Part shown: piece by piece, positions 1 to 8,347 of the stretch | Layout of the letters: each line of letters starts with the position of its first letter | How positions within the stretch are numbered: position 1 is the stretch's first letter | Source: CAZHAX01 sp964530325 | GTDB taxonomy: Bacteria > Chloroflexota > Anaerolineae > B4-G1 | Length of the DNA stretch: 41,850 nt | Reading direction: 5' to 3' | NCBI GenBank assembly: GCA_964530325.1 | Contig: CAZHAX010000025.1 | Span: 1-41,850, forward strand | The notes under the pieces: generated by a model | Databases searched by the model: none | What the model saw: only the letters and a program-made list of their open reading frames with translations | Told to the model about the DNA's origin: nothing | Position numbers and translations under genes: made by a program

Positions 1-2
1 GC

Positions 3-446
3 GCCTTGCTCGATTGGAACAACAACTACGGTGAAGAGCCAGACAAGGCTGTGGTCTTCCACTGCAGCAATCTGCCCAAGGCGTTCTTCAGCGACGTCAA
101 GATGGACTACCAGGAGATCATCGCCGGATCGGTAGGCAAGGAGAATACCTATGGAACGGTGGTGGGACGGATCAAGCCGGGTCCTTTCACCTACTGTCGG
201 GTCTCGACAGACGACGAGCGGGGCGTCATCCGCTCCTACGTGGGCCAGGGCCGAGTCCTGGACAGCCAGCTGGCGACGTTCGGTGGCTACGGTGTGATCG
301 AGATTCCCAACTTCCAGGCGCTGCTGCACCACATCTGCGAGAACGGCTTCGAGCATCATGTTGCGGCGAACCTGTCCGAGTGTGCCGGCGCGGTGAATGA
401 GGCCCTGGGCAAGTACCTGGGCTGGGAAGTTTACTATCACAAGTAA
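3..446 (+). CDS. L-fucose/arabinose isomerase family protein, C-terminal part
   Basis: The frame is open from the window edge, so the N-terminus lies outside. About 147 residues remain. They match the C-terminal domain of the L-fucose/D-arabinose isomerase family (Mn-dependent ketol isomerases), with the blocks LLDWNNNYGEEPDK, YGTVVGRIKPGPFTYCR, FGGYGVIEIPN and the ending YLGWEVYYHK. The gene lies 30 bases before araB and is followed by araD. The likely role is therefore conversion of L-arabinose to L-ribulose in place of a classical AraA; this is an inference from context, because the family also acts on L-fucose and D-arabinose. The protein would be cytoplasmic. Family assignment is fairly sure; the substrate is not. 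Confidence 0.8.
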   Translation, partial: ALLDWNNNYGEEPDKAVVFHCSNLPKAFFSDVKMDYQEIIAGSVGKENTYGTVVGRIKPGPFTYCRVSTDDERGVIRSYVGQGRVLDSQLATFGGYGVIEIPNFQALLHHICENGFEHHVAANLSECAGAVNEALGKYLGWEVYYHK

Positions 447-476
447 CGGAAGGCGGATCGAGGCAAGGAGGTCAGG

Positions 477-2165
477 TTGGGCAAGCGGAAGTACACCATC
501 GGCGTAGACTTCGGCACGGAGTCCGGCCGGGCGCTGCTGGTGGACGTGAAGACGGGCGAGGAGGTCGCCACTGCCGTCTATCCCTACGGGGATGGCGTGA
601 TCGACGAGCATCTGCCCGGCAGCGCCGAGCCCCTGCCGCCCGACTTCGCTCTGCAGAATCCACGGGACTACGTCGATGTGCTGAAGGAGACGGTGCCGCT
701 GCTCCTGCGGGAGAGCGGCGTGGCGGCGGAGGACGTCGTCGGCATCGGTACCGACTTCACCGCCTGCACCATGCTTCCCATCGACGAATCAGGAACGCCC
801 TTGTGCCAGCTCCCTGTGTGGCGGGGCAACCCCTACGCTTGGGTCAAGATCTGGAAGCATCACGCAGCACAGCCGGAGGCGAACCGACTCAACGAGGTTG
901 CCGCCGAGCGGGGTGAGAAATGGCTGCCTCGCTACGGCGGCAAGATCTCCTCCGAGTGGCTGATTCCCAAGATCTGGGAGACGCTGAACAAGGCTCCTGA
1001 AGTCTACCAGGCGGCCGATCGCTATCTCGAAGCGGCCGACTGGATCGTGCTCCAGCTCACCGGCGAGGAGAAGCGCAATTCCTGCACCGCCGGGTACAAG
1101 GCGATCTGGCACAAGCGACAGGGATACCCGGACGCCGATTTCTACGCTGCCCTCGATCCCCGGCTGCGGAACGTGGTCGACGACAAGCTTTCGCAGGACA
1201 TTCATCCTTTGGGCGAAAGGGCGGGAGGGCTCACTCCGGAGATGGCTGAGCTCACCGGCCTGAAGCCCGGCATCGCCGTGCCTATCGGCAACGTCGACGC
1301 CCACGTGGCCGTGCCTGCCTCCACAGTCGTCGAGCCAGGGCGCCTGGTGGCGATCATGGGTACTTCGACCTGCATCATGGTGCTCGGCGAGGAGGAGCGC
1401 GTCGTCGAGGGAATGTGCGGTGTGGTCGAAGATGGCATCATCCCTGGCTTCTTCGGCTACGAGGCCGGGCAGTCGTGTGTGGGCGATCATTTCGCCTGGT
1501 TCGTGGATAACTGCGTTCCTCCGGCCTATCACGACGAGGCGGCGCGCAGGGAGCTCGACATACACCAGCTGCTGGAGGAGAAGGCAGCCCGTCAAAACCC
1601 CGGCGAGCATGGTCTGCTGGCGCTCGACTGGTGGAACGGCAATCGCTCCGTCCTGGTCGACGTCGACCTGACCGGGCTGCTCATCGGAGCCACGCTCCTG
1701 ACGACCCCGGAGGATATCTACCGGGCGCTGATCGAAGCGACCGCCTATGGGGCGAGGGTCATCGTGGAGGCCTTTGCGGGCAATGGCGTGGCGGTCGACG
1801 AGATCGTAGCCTGTGGCGGGCTGCCGGGGCGCAACAGGCTACTGATGCAGATCTATGCAGACGTGACGGGCAGGGAGATCAAGATCGCCGGCACGGCCCA
1901 ATCCGGCGCTCTGGGCTCGGCCATGTTCGCTGCGGTGGCGGCGGGAAAGGATGCCGGCGGGCACGGGACCATCTTCGAAGCGGCGCACAGCATGGCCAGG
2001 CTGGGCGATGTCTCCTACAAGCCGATCCCCGCTCACCAAGTCATATACGAGCAGCTGTATGGCGAGTACGTCCGGCTCCACGATTTGTTCGGCCGTGGGC
2101 ATAGCGATGTGATGAAGCGGTTGAAGTCTCTGAAGCGGCGGCTCCTGGCGAACTGCCGGGGATAG
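477..2165 (+). CDS. araB: Ribulokinase
   Basis: FGGY-family sugar kinase that phosphorylates L-ribulose to L-ribulose 5-phosphate with ATP. Its 562 residues match the usual AraB length. The N-terminal phosphate loop GVDFGTESGR is at residues 9-18, GTDFTACT near 90, the AraB-like block MGTSTCIM near 294, and the C-terminal nucleotide-site block CGGLPGRN near 446. The start is a TTG at 477, chosen because AAGGAGG (465-471) sits 5 bases upstream and translation from there begins directly with the kinase fold. It sits between the isomerase and araD, with only 7 bases to araD, so the three are co-transcribed. Cytoplasmic. Confidence 0.93.
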   Translation: MGKRKYTIGVDFGTESGRALLVDVKTGEEVATAVYPYGDGVIDEHLPGSAEPLPPDFALQNPRDYVDVLKETVPLLLRESGVAAEDVVGIGTDFTACTMLPIDESGTPLCQLPVWRGNPYAWVKIWKHHAAQPEANRLNEVAAERGEKWLPRYGGKISSEWLIPKIWETLNKAPEVYQAADRYLEAADWIVLQLTGEEKRNSCTAGYKAIWHKRQGYPDADFYAALDPRLRNVVDDKLSQDIHPLGERAGGLTPEMAELTGLKPGIAVPIGNVDAHVAVPASTVVEPGRLVAIMGTSTCIMVLGEEERVVEGMCGVVEDGIIPGFFGYEAGQSCVGDHFAWFVDNCVPPAYHDEAARRELDIHQLLEEKAARQNPGEHGLLALDWWNGNRSVLVDVDLTGLLIGATLLTTPEDIYRALIEATAYGARVIVEAFAGNGVAVDEIVACGGLPGRNRLLMQIYADVTGREIKIAGTAQSGALGSAMFAAVAAGKDAGGHGTIFEAAHSMARLGDVSYKPIPAHQVIYEQLYGEYVRLHDLFGRGHSDVMKRLKSLKRRLLANCRG

Positions 2166-2172
2166 AAGGGCG

Positions 2173-2814
2173 ATGCTAGAGGATCTCAAGGCAGAGCTCC
2201 ATCTACTACACCTGGAACTGGTCAAGAACGACCTGGTGAAGTGGACGGGCGGCAACGTCAGTGCCCGAGACACGGAGAGCGGCTTGATCGTGATCAAGCC
2301 CAGCGGCGTGCGGTATGAGGAACTGCGCCCGGAGGACCACGTGGTGTTGAATCCGGACGGGGAAGTGATGGAAGGTCAGCTGAAGCCTTCCTCAGATACG
2401 CAGAGCCACCTGTACATATACAAACACAGAGAAGACGTCAACGGCGTGGTGCACACCCACTCACCGTACGCCACGTCATTCGCGGCCATCGGCAAGCCCA
2501 TACCCTGCTGCCTGACGGCCATAGCGGACGAGTTCGGCGGGCCGATTCCCTGCGCGGGGTTCGCGCTGATTGGGAGCCAGGCGATTGGGCAGCAGGTGAT
2601 CGAGCACATCGGCCGGTCGACGGCTGTTCTGCTGAAGCAGCACGGCGTGTTTGCCATCGGCAAGACGCCGAGGGCGGCGGTGAAGGCCGCTGTCATGGTT
2701 GAAGACGTGGCGAGGATTGTCTGGCTGGCACTCCAAATCGGGGAGGTGAAGGAGATAGAGCGAAAGGATATAGAGAAGCTGCACGAAAGGTATTCGAATG
2801 TCTATGGTCAGTGA
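2173..2814 (+). CDS. araD: L-ribulose-5-phosphate 4-epimerase
   Basis: Class II aldolase-fold, metal-dependent epimerase converting L-ribulose 5-phosphate to D-xylulose 5-phosphate, the step that feeds arabinose carbon into the pentose phosphate pathway. Visible zinc ligands are H94 and H96 in HTHSPYATSF and H157 in LKQHGVF; the substrate/phosphate region GGNVSARD is near residue 27 and SSDTQSH near 75. At 213 residues it is slightly shorter than the enterobacterial enzyme. It follows araB by 7 bases and precedes the sugar importer. A fuculose-phosphate aldolase is the main alternative in this fold, but the araB context and the overall pattern favour AraD. Confidence 0.9.
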   Translation: MLEDLKAELHLLHLELVKNDLVKWTGGNVSARDTESGLIVIKPSGVRYEELRPEDHVVLNPDGEVMEGQLKPSSDTQSHLYIYKHREDVNGVVHTHSPYATSFAAIGKPIPCCLTAIADEFGGPIPCAGFALIGSQAIGQQVIEHIGRSTAVLLKQHGVFAIGKTPRAAVKAAVMVEDVARIVWLALQIGEVKEIERKDIEKLHERYSNVYGQ

Positions 2815-2925
2815 GGGTGCGTCCCAAGAAGTTCCAGTTGAAGGACTGAGCCGGGAGGACTGCGTTTCATCCCGGGGAAGTGCGTACCTCCCGAACCCCA
2901 AGCGCATTATCAAAGGAGGAAGGAA

Positions 2926-3906
2926 ATGAAGACGCGAGTTGTATGCGCGGTTACTGTCCTGGGTGTGGTTCTTGCCCTTGGCCTATCTGGCTGCGGTTCG
3001 AGCGGGCCCGCGTGCGCGCCCGACTGCGCCTATGCGGACATGGTCGTGGGCTTCATCCAGACTGGCTCTGAGGGCGGCTGGCGCGCCGCCAATACCGCCT
3101 CGTTCAGAGAGACGGCCGATCAGTATGGCATCGAGCTCAAGTTCTACGATGCCCAGAACAAGATGGAGAACCAGATCTCAGCCTTCCGCGACTTCATCGC
3201 CGACGATGACGTCAACGTCATCATCCTAGCAGCCCTCGAGGCAGCTGGTTGGGACGACGTGCTGGAGGAGGCGCAGGACGCCGGCAAGGTGGTCGTCCTG
3301 GAGGATCGCCGCATCGACGCGGACGAGAGTCTCTACGCCACCTACATCGGCTCGGACTTCACCGAGGAGGGACGGAAGTCCGCACGCGAGATGTGCGCGC
3401 TCCTGGAGGATAGCGATACCAAGAACGTCGTCGAGCTGGTCGGTAACGTGGGCTCCTCCGCGGCGATGGACCGCGGCCAGGGATTCCGCGAGGTAATGGG
3501 TGAGTGCGGAATCGTGATCGTGGAGAGCCAGACCGCCAACTGGGATGCCACAGAGGGCAAGGCCGTGATGGAGGCCTGGCTGAATGAGCGGGACGACATC
3601 GACGGCGTTTTCGCCCAGAACGACGAGATGGGCCTCGGCGCGGCTCAGGCGATCGAAGAGGCCGGCTTGGATCCGGGCGATGACATCGTCATCCTGACGG
3701 TTGATGCTACCGCCGGCGCATTCCAGGCCATGATCGATGGCGACATCAACGTGGTCGTCGAGTGCAACCCGCTGCTCGCCCCGCAGGTATACGAGGCGGC
3801 CCTGAAGGCCCTGAATGGCGAGGACCTGCCCAAGTGGGTCCCGTCGCAGGAAGGCGTCTTCTACGCCGAAGACGCAGCGACAATCCTTCCGACGCGCAAG
3901 TACTAG
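2926..3906 (+). CDS. Sugar ABC transporter substrate-binding lipoprotein (YtfQ-like)
   Basis: Periplasmic-binding-protein type 1 (Peripla_BP_4) that captures a monosaccharide for the importer encoded just downstream. The N-terminus is a lipoprotein signal with lipobox LSGC, lipidated Cys23, followed by a short C/P-rich linker. The mature part shows the family pattern: VGFIQTGSEGGWRAAN at the ligand-binding N-lobe, a middle block with YATYIGSDFTEEG, and IDGVFAQNDEMGLGA towards the end. Strong SD AAAGGAGGA lies 5-13 bases before the ATG. The ligand is probably a pentose or hexose in furanose or pyranose form; arabinose is inferred from araB/araD. Roughly 190 bases with a strong hairpin separate it from the ATPase gene. 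Confidence 0.9.
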   Translation: MKTRVVCAVTVLGVVLALGLSGCGSSGPACAPDCAYADMVVGFIQTGSEGGWRAANTASFRETADQYGIELKFYDAQNKMENQISAFRDFIADDDVNVIILAALEAAGWDDVLEEAQDAGKVVVLEDRRIDADESLYATYIGSDFTEEGRKSAREMCALLEDSDTKNVVELVGNVGSSAAMDRGQGFREVMGECGIVIVESQTANWDATEGKAVMEAWLNERDDIDGVFAQNDEMGLGAAQAIEEAGLDPGDDIVILTVDATAGAFQAMIDGDINVVVECNPLLAPQVYEAALKALNGEDLPKWVPSQEGVFYAEDAATILPTRKY

Positions 3907-3968
3907 GATCTGTCTGGTGGGCTCTGCAGCCCGGGAGGCCCTTGACCTGGAGGTCCTGTACATGAAGT

Positions 3969-4003
3969 CGAGGGGCGGCGCGGCCGTTGAGCGCCGCCCC
4001 TCG
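3969..4003 (+). promoter_or_regulatory. Strong intercistronic hairpin after the binding-protein gene
   Basis: A perfect inverted repeat, GAGGGGCGGCGC (3970-3981) and GCGCCGCCCCTC (3991-4002), closes a 9-base loop and extends by a further C-G pair. No T-run follows, so it is not a typical intrinsic terminator. It lies 63 bases after the binding-protein stop. In many ABC operons such stems protect the 3' end of the binding-protein mRNA or cause partial termination, so that more binding protein than transporter is made. That role here is inferred. Confidence 0.7.
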
Positions 4004-4094
4004 GCAGACGAGCTGTTGCCTGTGCCAGACGTCGTTGACACAATGCAGACGAGCGACTGGCTAGCTGCGCAGAGGTGGAGTGAGAGGTGGCGCT

Positions 4095-5615
4095 ATGTCG
4101 GGCAATGATCGCATAGTCGAGATGAAGGGAATTGGGAAGGCCTTCCCGGGGGTGCAGGCTCTGCTGGATGTCGACTTCGACTTGAGAGAGGGCGAGATCC
4201 ACGCCATCGTCGGGGAGAACGGCGCGGGCAAGTCTACGCTGATCAAGGTGCTGACCGGGGTCGAGAGGCTCGATGCGGGGAGTATCACGCTGGCCGGCCA
4301 GCAGGTCACGGTGAAGTCGCCCCTTCACGCCCAGGAGTTGGGCATCAGCACCGTGTATCAGGAAGTGAACCTATGCCCCAACCTGACGGTGGCGGAGAAT
4401 GTGCTGATTGGCCGGGAGCCGAGGGGAAAGGGGGGTGGGATCGACTGGAAGTCCATGAATCAGCAGGCCAAGGAGTTGCTCCGGCAACGGCTTGGTATTG
4501 ATATCGACGTCACCCGGACGCTGGGCTCGTATCCCGTGGCCGTCCAACAGATGGCCGCGTTCGCCCGAGCGCTCGAGATCTCATCCGCCAGGATCCTGAT
4601 CCTGGACGAGCCGACCTCCAGCCTCGACGCAAGAGAGACAGCCCGGTTGTTCGAGGTGATGCGTAGAATGAAGAGCGACGGCGTGGCCATCGTCTTCATT
4701 ACCCATTTCATTGATCAGGTCTATGAGATCTCCGATAGGATCACCGTCCTCAGGAACGGCGAGCTGGTGGGGACCTTCGAGACCGCCGCCCTGCCGCGCG
4801 TGCAGCTGATTCAGCACATGATAGGCAGAACCATGTCCGATCTGGACGAGATGGCCAGCATGAAGCGCGAGTCCGCCAAGCACATTCGGGGCGAGGCCTT
4901 GCTTGAAGCGGAGGGGCTTGGCCGTGAGGGTGAGCTCCACCCGGTCGATCTGGAGATGCACGCCGGCGAGGTACTCGGTATTGCCGGGCTTCTGGGATCA
5001 GGCCGGACAGAGCTGGCCCATCTGCTCTACGGGACTGATAAGCCGGACAGGGGTGTGATCAGGTTCCAGGGAAGAGAAGTGCGCAAGTACTCGCCCCTGG
5101 CCTCGATCAGGAGAGGTGTGGCTCTGTGTCCCGAGGATAGGAAGGGAGCCGGCATTCTCGATGACCTGACGGTCCGCGAAAACATCATCCTGGCCCTGCA
5201 GGCGAGCCGCGGCTGGTTCAAGTACCTGAGCGCGCAGCAGCAGCAGGCGACAGCCGATAGGTATATCGAGCTGCTCAACATCGCGACTCCATCCGCCGAT
5301 CAACCGGTGAAGAACCTGAGCGGCGGCAACCAGCAGAAGGTGATCCTGGCCCGCTCCCTGGCGACGAATCCGCAGGTGCTGATCCTGGACGAGCCCACTC
5401 GAGGCATCGACGTGGGGGCAAAGGCTGAGATACAGAGGCTGGTACTGGAGTTGGCTGAGGAAGGCAAGTCCTGTGCCTTCATCAGCTCGGAGCTGGATGA
5501 GGTGTTCCGGACCAGCCACCGCATCGTCGTCCTGCGGGATCAAGAGAAGGTGACCGAGCTCACGGGAGAAGAGGATGTCTACGCTGTAATGGAAGCGATC
5601 GCGGGGGTCGAATGA
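4095..5615 (+). CDS. Sugar ABC transporter ATP-binding protein, two NBDs (YtfR/RbsA/XylG family)
   Basis: Duplicated ATPase powering import through the two permeases encoded next. In the first domain Walker A is GENGAGKST near residue 40, signature region YPVAVQQM near 148, Walker B ILILDEPTSS. In the second domain the Walker A is the degenerate GLLGSGRTE near 300, the signature LSGGNQQK near 409, Walker B VLILDEPTRGID. A degenerate second Walker A is normal for this family. The ATG at 4095 is preferred over the in-frame GTG at 4080, because GAGAGGTGG ends 4 bases before the ATG while the GTG has its purine tract almost touching it. The stop overlaps the permease start by 4 bases (ATGA), so translation is coupled. 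Cytoplasmic face of the membrane. Confidence 0.93.
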   Translation: MSGNDRIVEMKGIGKAFPGVQALLDVDFDLREGEIHAIVGENGAGKSTLIKVLTGVERLDAGSITLAGQQVTVKSPLHAQELGISTVYQEVNLCPNLTVAENVLIGREPRGKGGGIDWKSMNQQAKELLRQRLGIDIDVTRTLGSYPVAVQQMAAFARALEISSARILILDEPTSSLDARETARLFEVMRRMKSDGVAIVFITHFIDQVYEISDRITVLRNGELVGTFETAALPRVQLIQHMIGRTMSDLDEMASMKRESAKHIRGEALLEAEGLGREGELHPVDLEMHAGEVLGIAGLLGSGRTELAHLLYGTDKPDRGVIRFQGREVRKYSPLASIRRGVALCPEDRKGAGILDDLTVRENIILALQASRGWFKYLSAQQQQATADRYIELLNIATPSADQPVKNLSGGNQQKVILARSLATNPQVLILDEPTRGIDVGAKAEIQRLVLELAEEGKSCAFISSELDEVFRTSHRIVVLRDQEKVTELTGEEDVYAVMEAIAGVE

Positions 5616-6697
5616 TGAAGAAGCCCAAACGGCCATTCCAGTGGAGCAAGCTCACCGAGAGCAGGCTGTTCTTGCCTCTCGTTGCCCTGGCACTGATCCT
5701 GCTCTTTGACCTGCTGTTCGTTGATGGCTTCTTCGACATCTCCTACTCCGGCGGCAGGCTGTCTGGCAGCCTGATCAACATCCTGCGCAACAGCTCGACC
5801 GTCATTCTTCTGGCGCTAGGCATGACGCTGGTCATAGCCACCGGGGGTATTGACCTATCGGTGGGCGCCATAATGGCCATCGCCGCCTCCGTGGCTGCCA
5901 TCATGATGAATCCGGTGATCATCGGTGTGGAGCTTCCGCCCCACCTGATGGAGTTCATCAACGATCCCAACTTCACCTTTGCACCGCTCTGGCAGGTCAT
6001 CATGGGCACGCTGATAGCGGCCACGATCTGTGGCCTATGGAACGGTGTGCTCGTCGCCTACGGCAACATCCAGCCCATGGTGGCGACGTTGATCCTTATG
6101 TATGCCGGGCGCGGCATTGCCCAGCTGATCACGAACGGAGTAAGGATCCAGATCTTCTACGAGCCGTATGCCTTCATCGGCGGCGGCTGGCTGATCTTGC
6201 CCTTCTCGCTCTACATCGTGGCGATTGTTTTCGTGCTTGCCTGGCTGCTGACCCGGAAGACAGCTATCGGCCTGTTCGTCGAATCCGTTGGTGTCAACGC
6301 GCGCTCCAGCTTCTTCAGCGGGATCGAGGAGCGGAAGATCAAGCTTCTGGCCTACACGTTCTGCGGCTTCTGCGCCGGCGTTGCCGGTCTGGTGGCCAGC
6401 TCGAACATCAAGACGTCGGACTCGAACAACATCGGTCTCGACTACGAGCTGGACGCGATCCTGGCGGTAGTCATCGGCGGGACGCTGATGACCGGTGGAC
6501 GGTTCTCGCTGCTGGCCAGCATCATCGGCGGGCTGGTCATTCAGGCGATCACTACCTCGATGTACGCCATCGGCGTGGCGGCAAACGCAGTGCTGGCCAT
6601 CAAGGGGGTGGTGGTCATCCTGGTGATTCTGCTGTACTCAGAACAGGTCAGGGCCTTGGTGCGCAGGGTCACGGCACCGAAGGGGGTCTCGCGATGA
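5612..6697 (+). CDS. Sugar ABC transporter permease 1 (YtfT/RbsC-like)
   Basis: BPD_transp_2 family inner-membrane permease of 361 residues with about 8-10 hydrophobic helices. Typical blocks are LGMTLVIATGGIDLSVG (near residue 70), NGVLVAYGNIQPMVATL and the C-terminal run LAVVIGGTLMTGGRF. It starts on the ATGA that overlaps the ATPase stop and ends on another ATGA overlapping the second permease. The ATPase-permease-permease order with two different permeases is the YtfQRT-YjfF galactofuranose-type layout, here linked to arabinose catabolism. Substrate is inferred only. Confidence 0.9.
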   Translation: MMKKPKRPFQWSKLTESRLFLPLVALALILLFDLLFVDGFFDISYSGGRLSGSLINILRNSSTVILLALGMTLVIATGGIDLSVGAIMAIAASVAAIMMNPVIIGVELPPHLMEFINDPNFTFAPLWQVIMGTLIAATICGLWNGVLVAYGNIQPMVATLILMYAGRGIAQLITNGVRIQIFYEPYAFIGGGWLILPFSLYIVAIVFVLAWLLTRKTAIGLFVESVGVNARSSFFSGIEERKIKLLAYTFCGFCAGVAGLVASSNIKTSDSNNIGLDYELDAILAVVIGGTLMTGGRFSLLASIIGGLVIQAITTSMYAIGVAANAVLAIKGVVVILVILLYSEQVRALVRRVTAPKGVSR

Positions 6698-8289
6698 TGG
6701 CCAAGATACGCAGATACCTGGTGGAATACCGCCGCTTCGTACCTATGGCGGCGACGGCGCTGCTCGCAATCGTCGCCTATTCGAGCGGTGCGGTGCTCTA
6801 CCGGGGCATGCGTGATCCTCAGGTCTTCCTCAACCTGTTCATAACGACGCCCTTCCTGCTGATCAGCGCCGTCGGGATGACCTTCGTTATTCTGACCGGC
6901 GGAATCGACCTTTCCGTAAGCGGCGTGGTGGCGCTGACTACTGTCGCCGCGGCGGCGCTGCTTCGGGAAGGGTGGAATGCCTGGTTGGTGGTACTGGCCA
7001 TGCTCGTGATGGGTACCCTGCTCGGGGCCGTAATGGGGGGGTTCATCACCTACCTCAAGGTGCAGCCCTTCATCGCCACGCTGGCAGGAATGTGGTTCGC
7101 GCGGGGGCTTTGCTTCTTCATCAGCGACGATGCCATACAGATCAACAACCGGATCTACGATCTGCTGGGGGATACCAAGTTCCTTATCCCGCTGTTGGCC
7201 GATCCTGTCGAGCAGACGGGAGCCTACATCTCCCCGCTGGCTGTGGTCGCGATGTTGGTCCTCGTCGTGGGGACGTACGTCGCTCACCGGACGCGGTTCG
7301 GGCGTACCGTCTACGCCATCGGCGGGAGCGAGCAGTCGGCTCTTCTGATGGGCTTGCCGGTGAACAGGACGAAGGTGCTGGTGTACGCACTTAGCGGGTT
7401 CTGCTCGGCGTTGGCGGGCATCACACTGAGCATCTACGTATCCTCCGGGCACGGCTCGTACGCCCGAGGTTTTGAGCTCGACGTGATAGCGGTCGTTGTG
7501 ATGGCCGGGACCTCGCTCGCCGGCGGCCAAGGGTATGTGTTCGGAGCCCTGTTCGGCGTGCTTGTCACCGACGTGATCCAAACGCTGATCCAGTTCCACG
7601 GGGACATCAGCTCTTGGTGGACGAGGATCGTCGTCGGGGCGCTGACGCTGATCGTCATCGGCATCCAGAGTCAGCTCGCCGCCCGGAGCGGGCGAGGTGG
7701 TGATCGGAACGGGGCGAAGGAGCGGGTGCAGTCGGAGGCGGCTCGTCGCCGCCGGAGGCTGACGGTAGCCGGCGTCGCCGGCGGTGTGGCCGTCGTGGCG
7801 CTGGCCGCCGTGCTGATCGCCAGTCTGGGCGGGAATGGGACGGGAGACGGTACTCCGACAGCCGGCATTCCCGCCTGCGATTTCGAGAGCACCCGGCAGG
7901 ACGAGGCTGCGAGTCTCGTCGCCGGTGGCGCCGTGATTGCCTACGAGCGGAAGGGTGGGGAAGACTGCATCCACGAGCTGTATGCGATCTATCCGGACGG
8001 ACGGATGGTGCTTGACGATGGCTCGCAGCAGCTGGAGGTTCACGTCACCGCAGGGGAGGTCGACCAGCTGCTCTCGACCATCAGTGCCAGGCGATGGTTC
8101 ACAGACGAGATGTACGATACGTGGCATACCCCGTGTGGGCAGTGCTTCACGTACTATACCACCGTCGTCTATCAGGGTCAGGAGAAGACGGTCAAGGCTG
8201 TTGACGGAGGGACTGACGCTCCTGCCGACTACTGGCAGGTCGTCTCGGCGATCAATGGTGTGCTCGCCGCCTTCGACTCCGGGGAATAG
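6694..8289 (+). CDS. Sugar ABC transporter permease 2 (YjfF-like) fused to a membrane-anchored extracytoplasmic domain
   Basis: Residues 1 to about 326 are a complete second permease of the same family (SAVGMTFVILTGGIDLSVSG near 55; MAGTSLAGGQGYVFGALFG near 270). The reading frame does not stop where such permeases end. It continues through a basic linker with a long Arg run (about 350), one more hydrophobic helix near 356-380, and a globular tail of about 140 residues containing IAYERKGGEDCIHELY, YPDGRMVLDDG and a CGQC pair. The tail resembles small secreted 'ERxGG' domains such as the emfourin group; that is a weak, by-eye resemblance. Total 531 residues against about 330 for YjfF. Start at 6694 from the ATGA overlap. 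The frame also runs open upstream of 6694, but that part lies inside permease 1. Confidence 0.85.
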   Translation: MMAKIRRYLVEYRRFVPMAATALLAIVAYSSGAVLYRGMRDPQVFLNLFITTPFLLISAVGMTFVILTGGIDLSVSGVVALTTVAAAALLREGWNAWLVVLAMLVMGTLLGAVMGGFITYLKVQPFIATLAGMWFARGLCFFISDDAIQINNRIYDLLGDTKFLIPLLADPVEQTGAYISPLAVVAMLVLVVGTYVAHRTRFGRTVYAIGGSEQSALLMGLPVNRTKVLVYALSGFCSALAGITLSIYVSSGHGSYARGFELDVIAVVVMAGTSLAGGQGYVFGALFGVLVTDVIQTLIQFHGDISSWWTRIVVGALTLIVIGIQSQLAARSGRGGDRNGAKERVQSEAARRRRRLTVAGVAGGVAVVALAAVLIASLGGNGTGDGTPTAGIPACDFESTRQDEAASLVAGGAVIAYERKGGEDCIHELYAIYPDGRMVLDDGSQQLEVHVTAGEVDQLLSTISARRWFTDEMYDTWHTPCGQCFTYYTTVVYQGQEKTVKAVDGGTDAPADYWQVVSAINGVLAAFDSGE

Positions 8290-8347
8290 CGGTTGTGGCT
8301 CCGCCCTGGCGGAAGCGACGATGAAGCAAGCGAAGGAATAGAGAACG

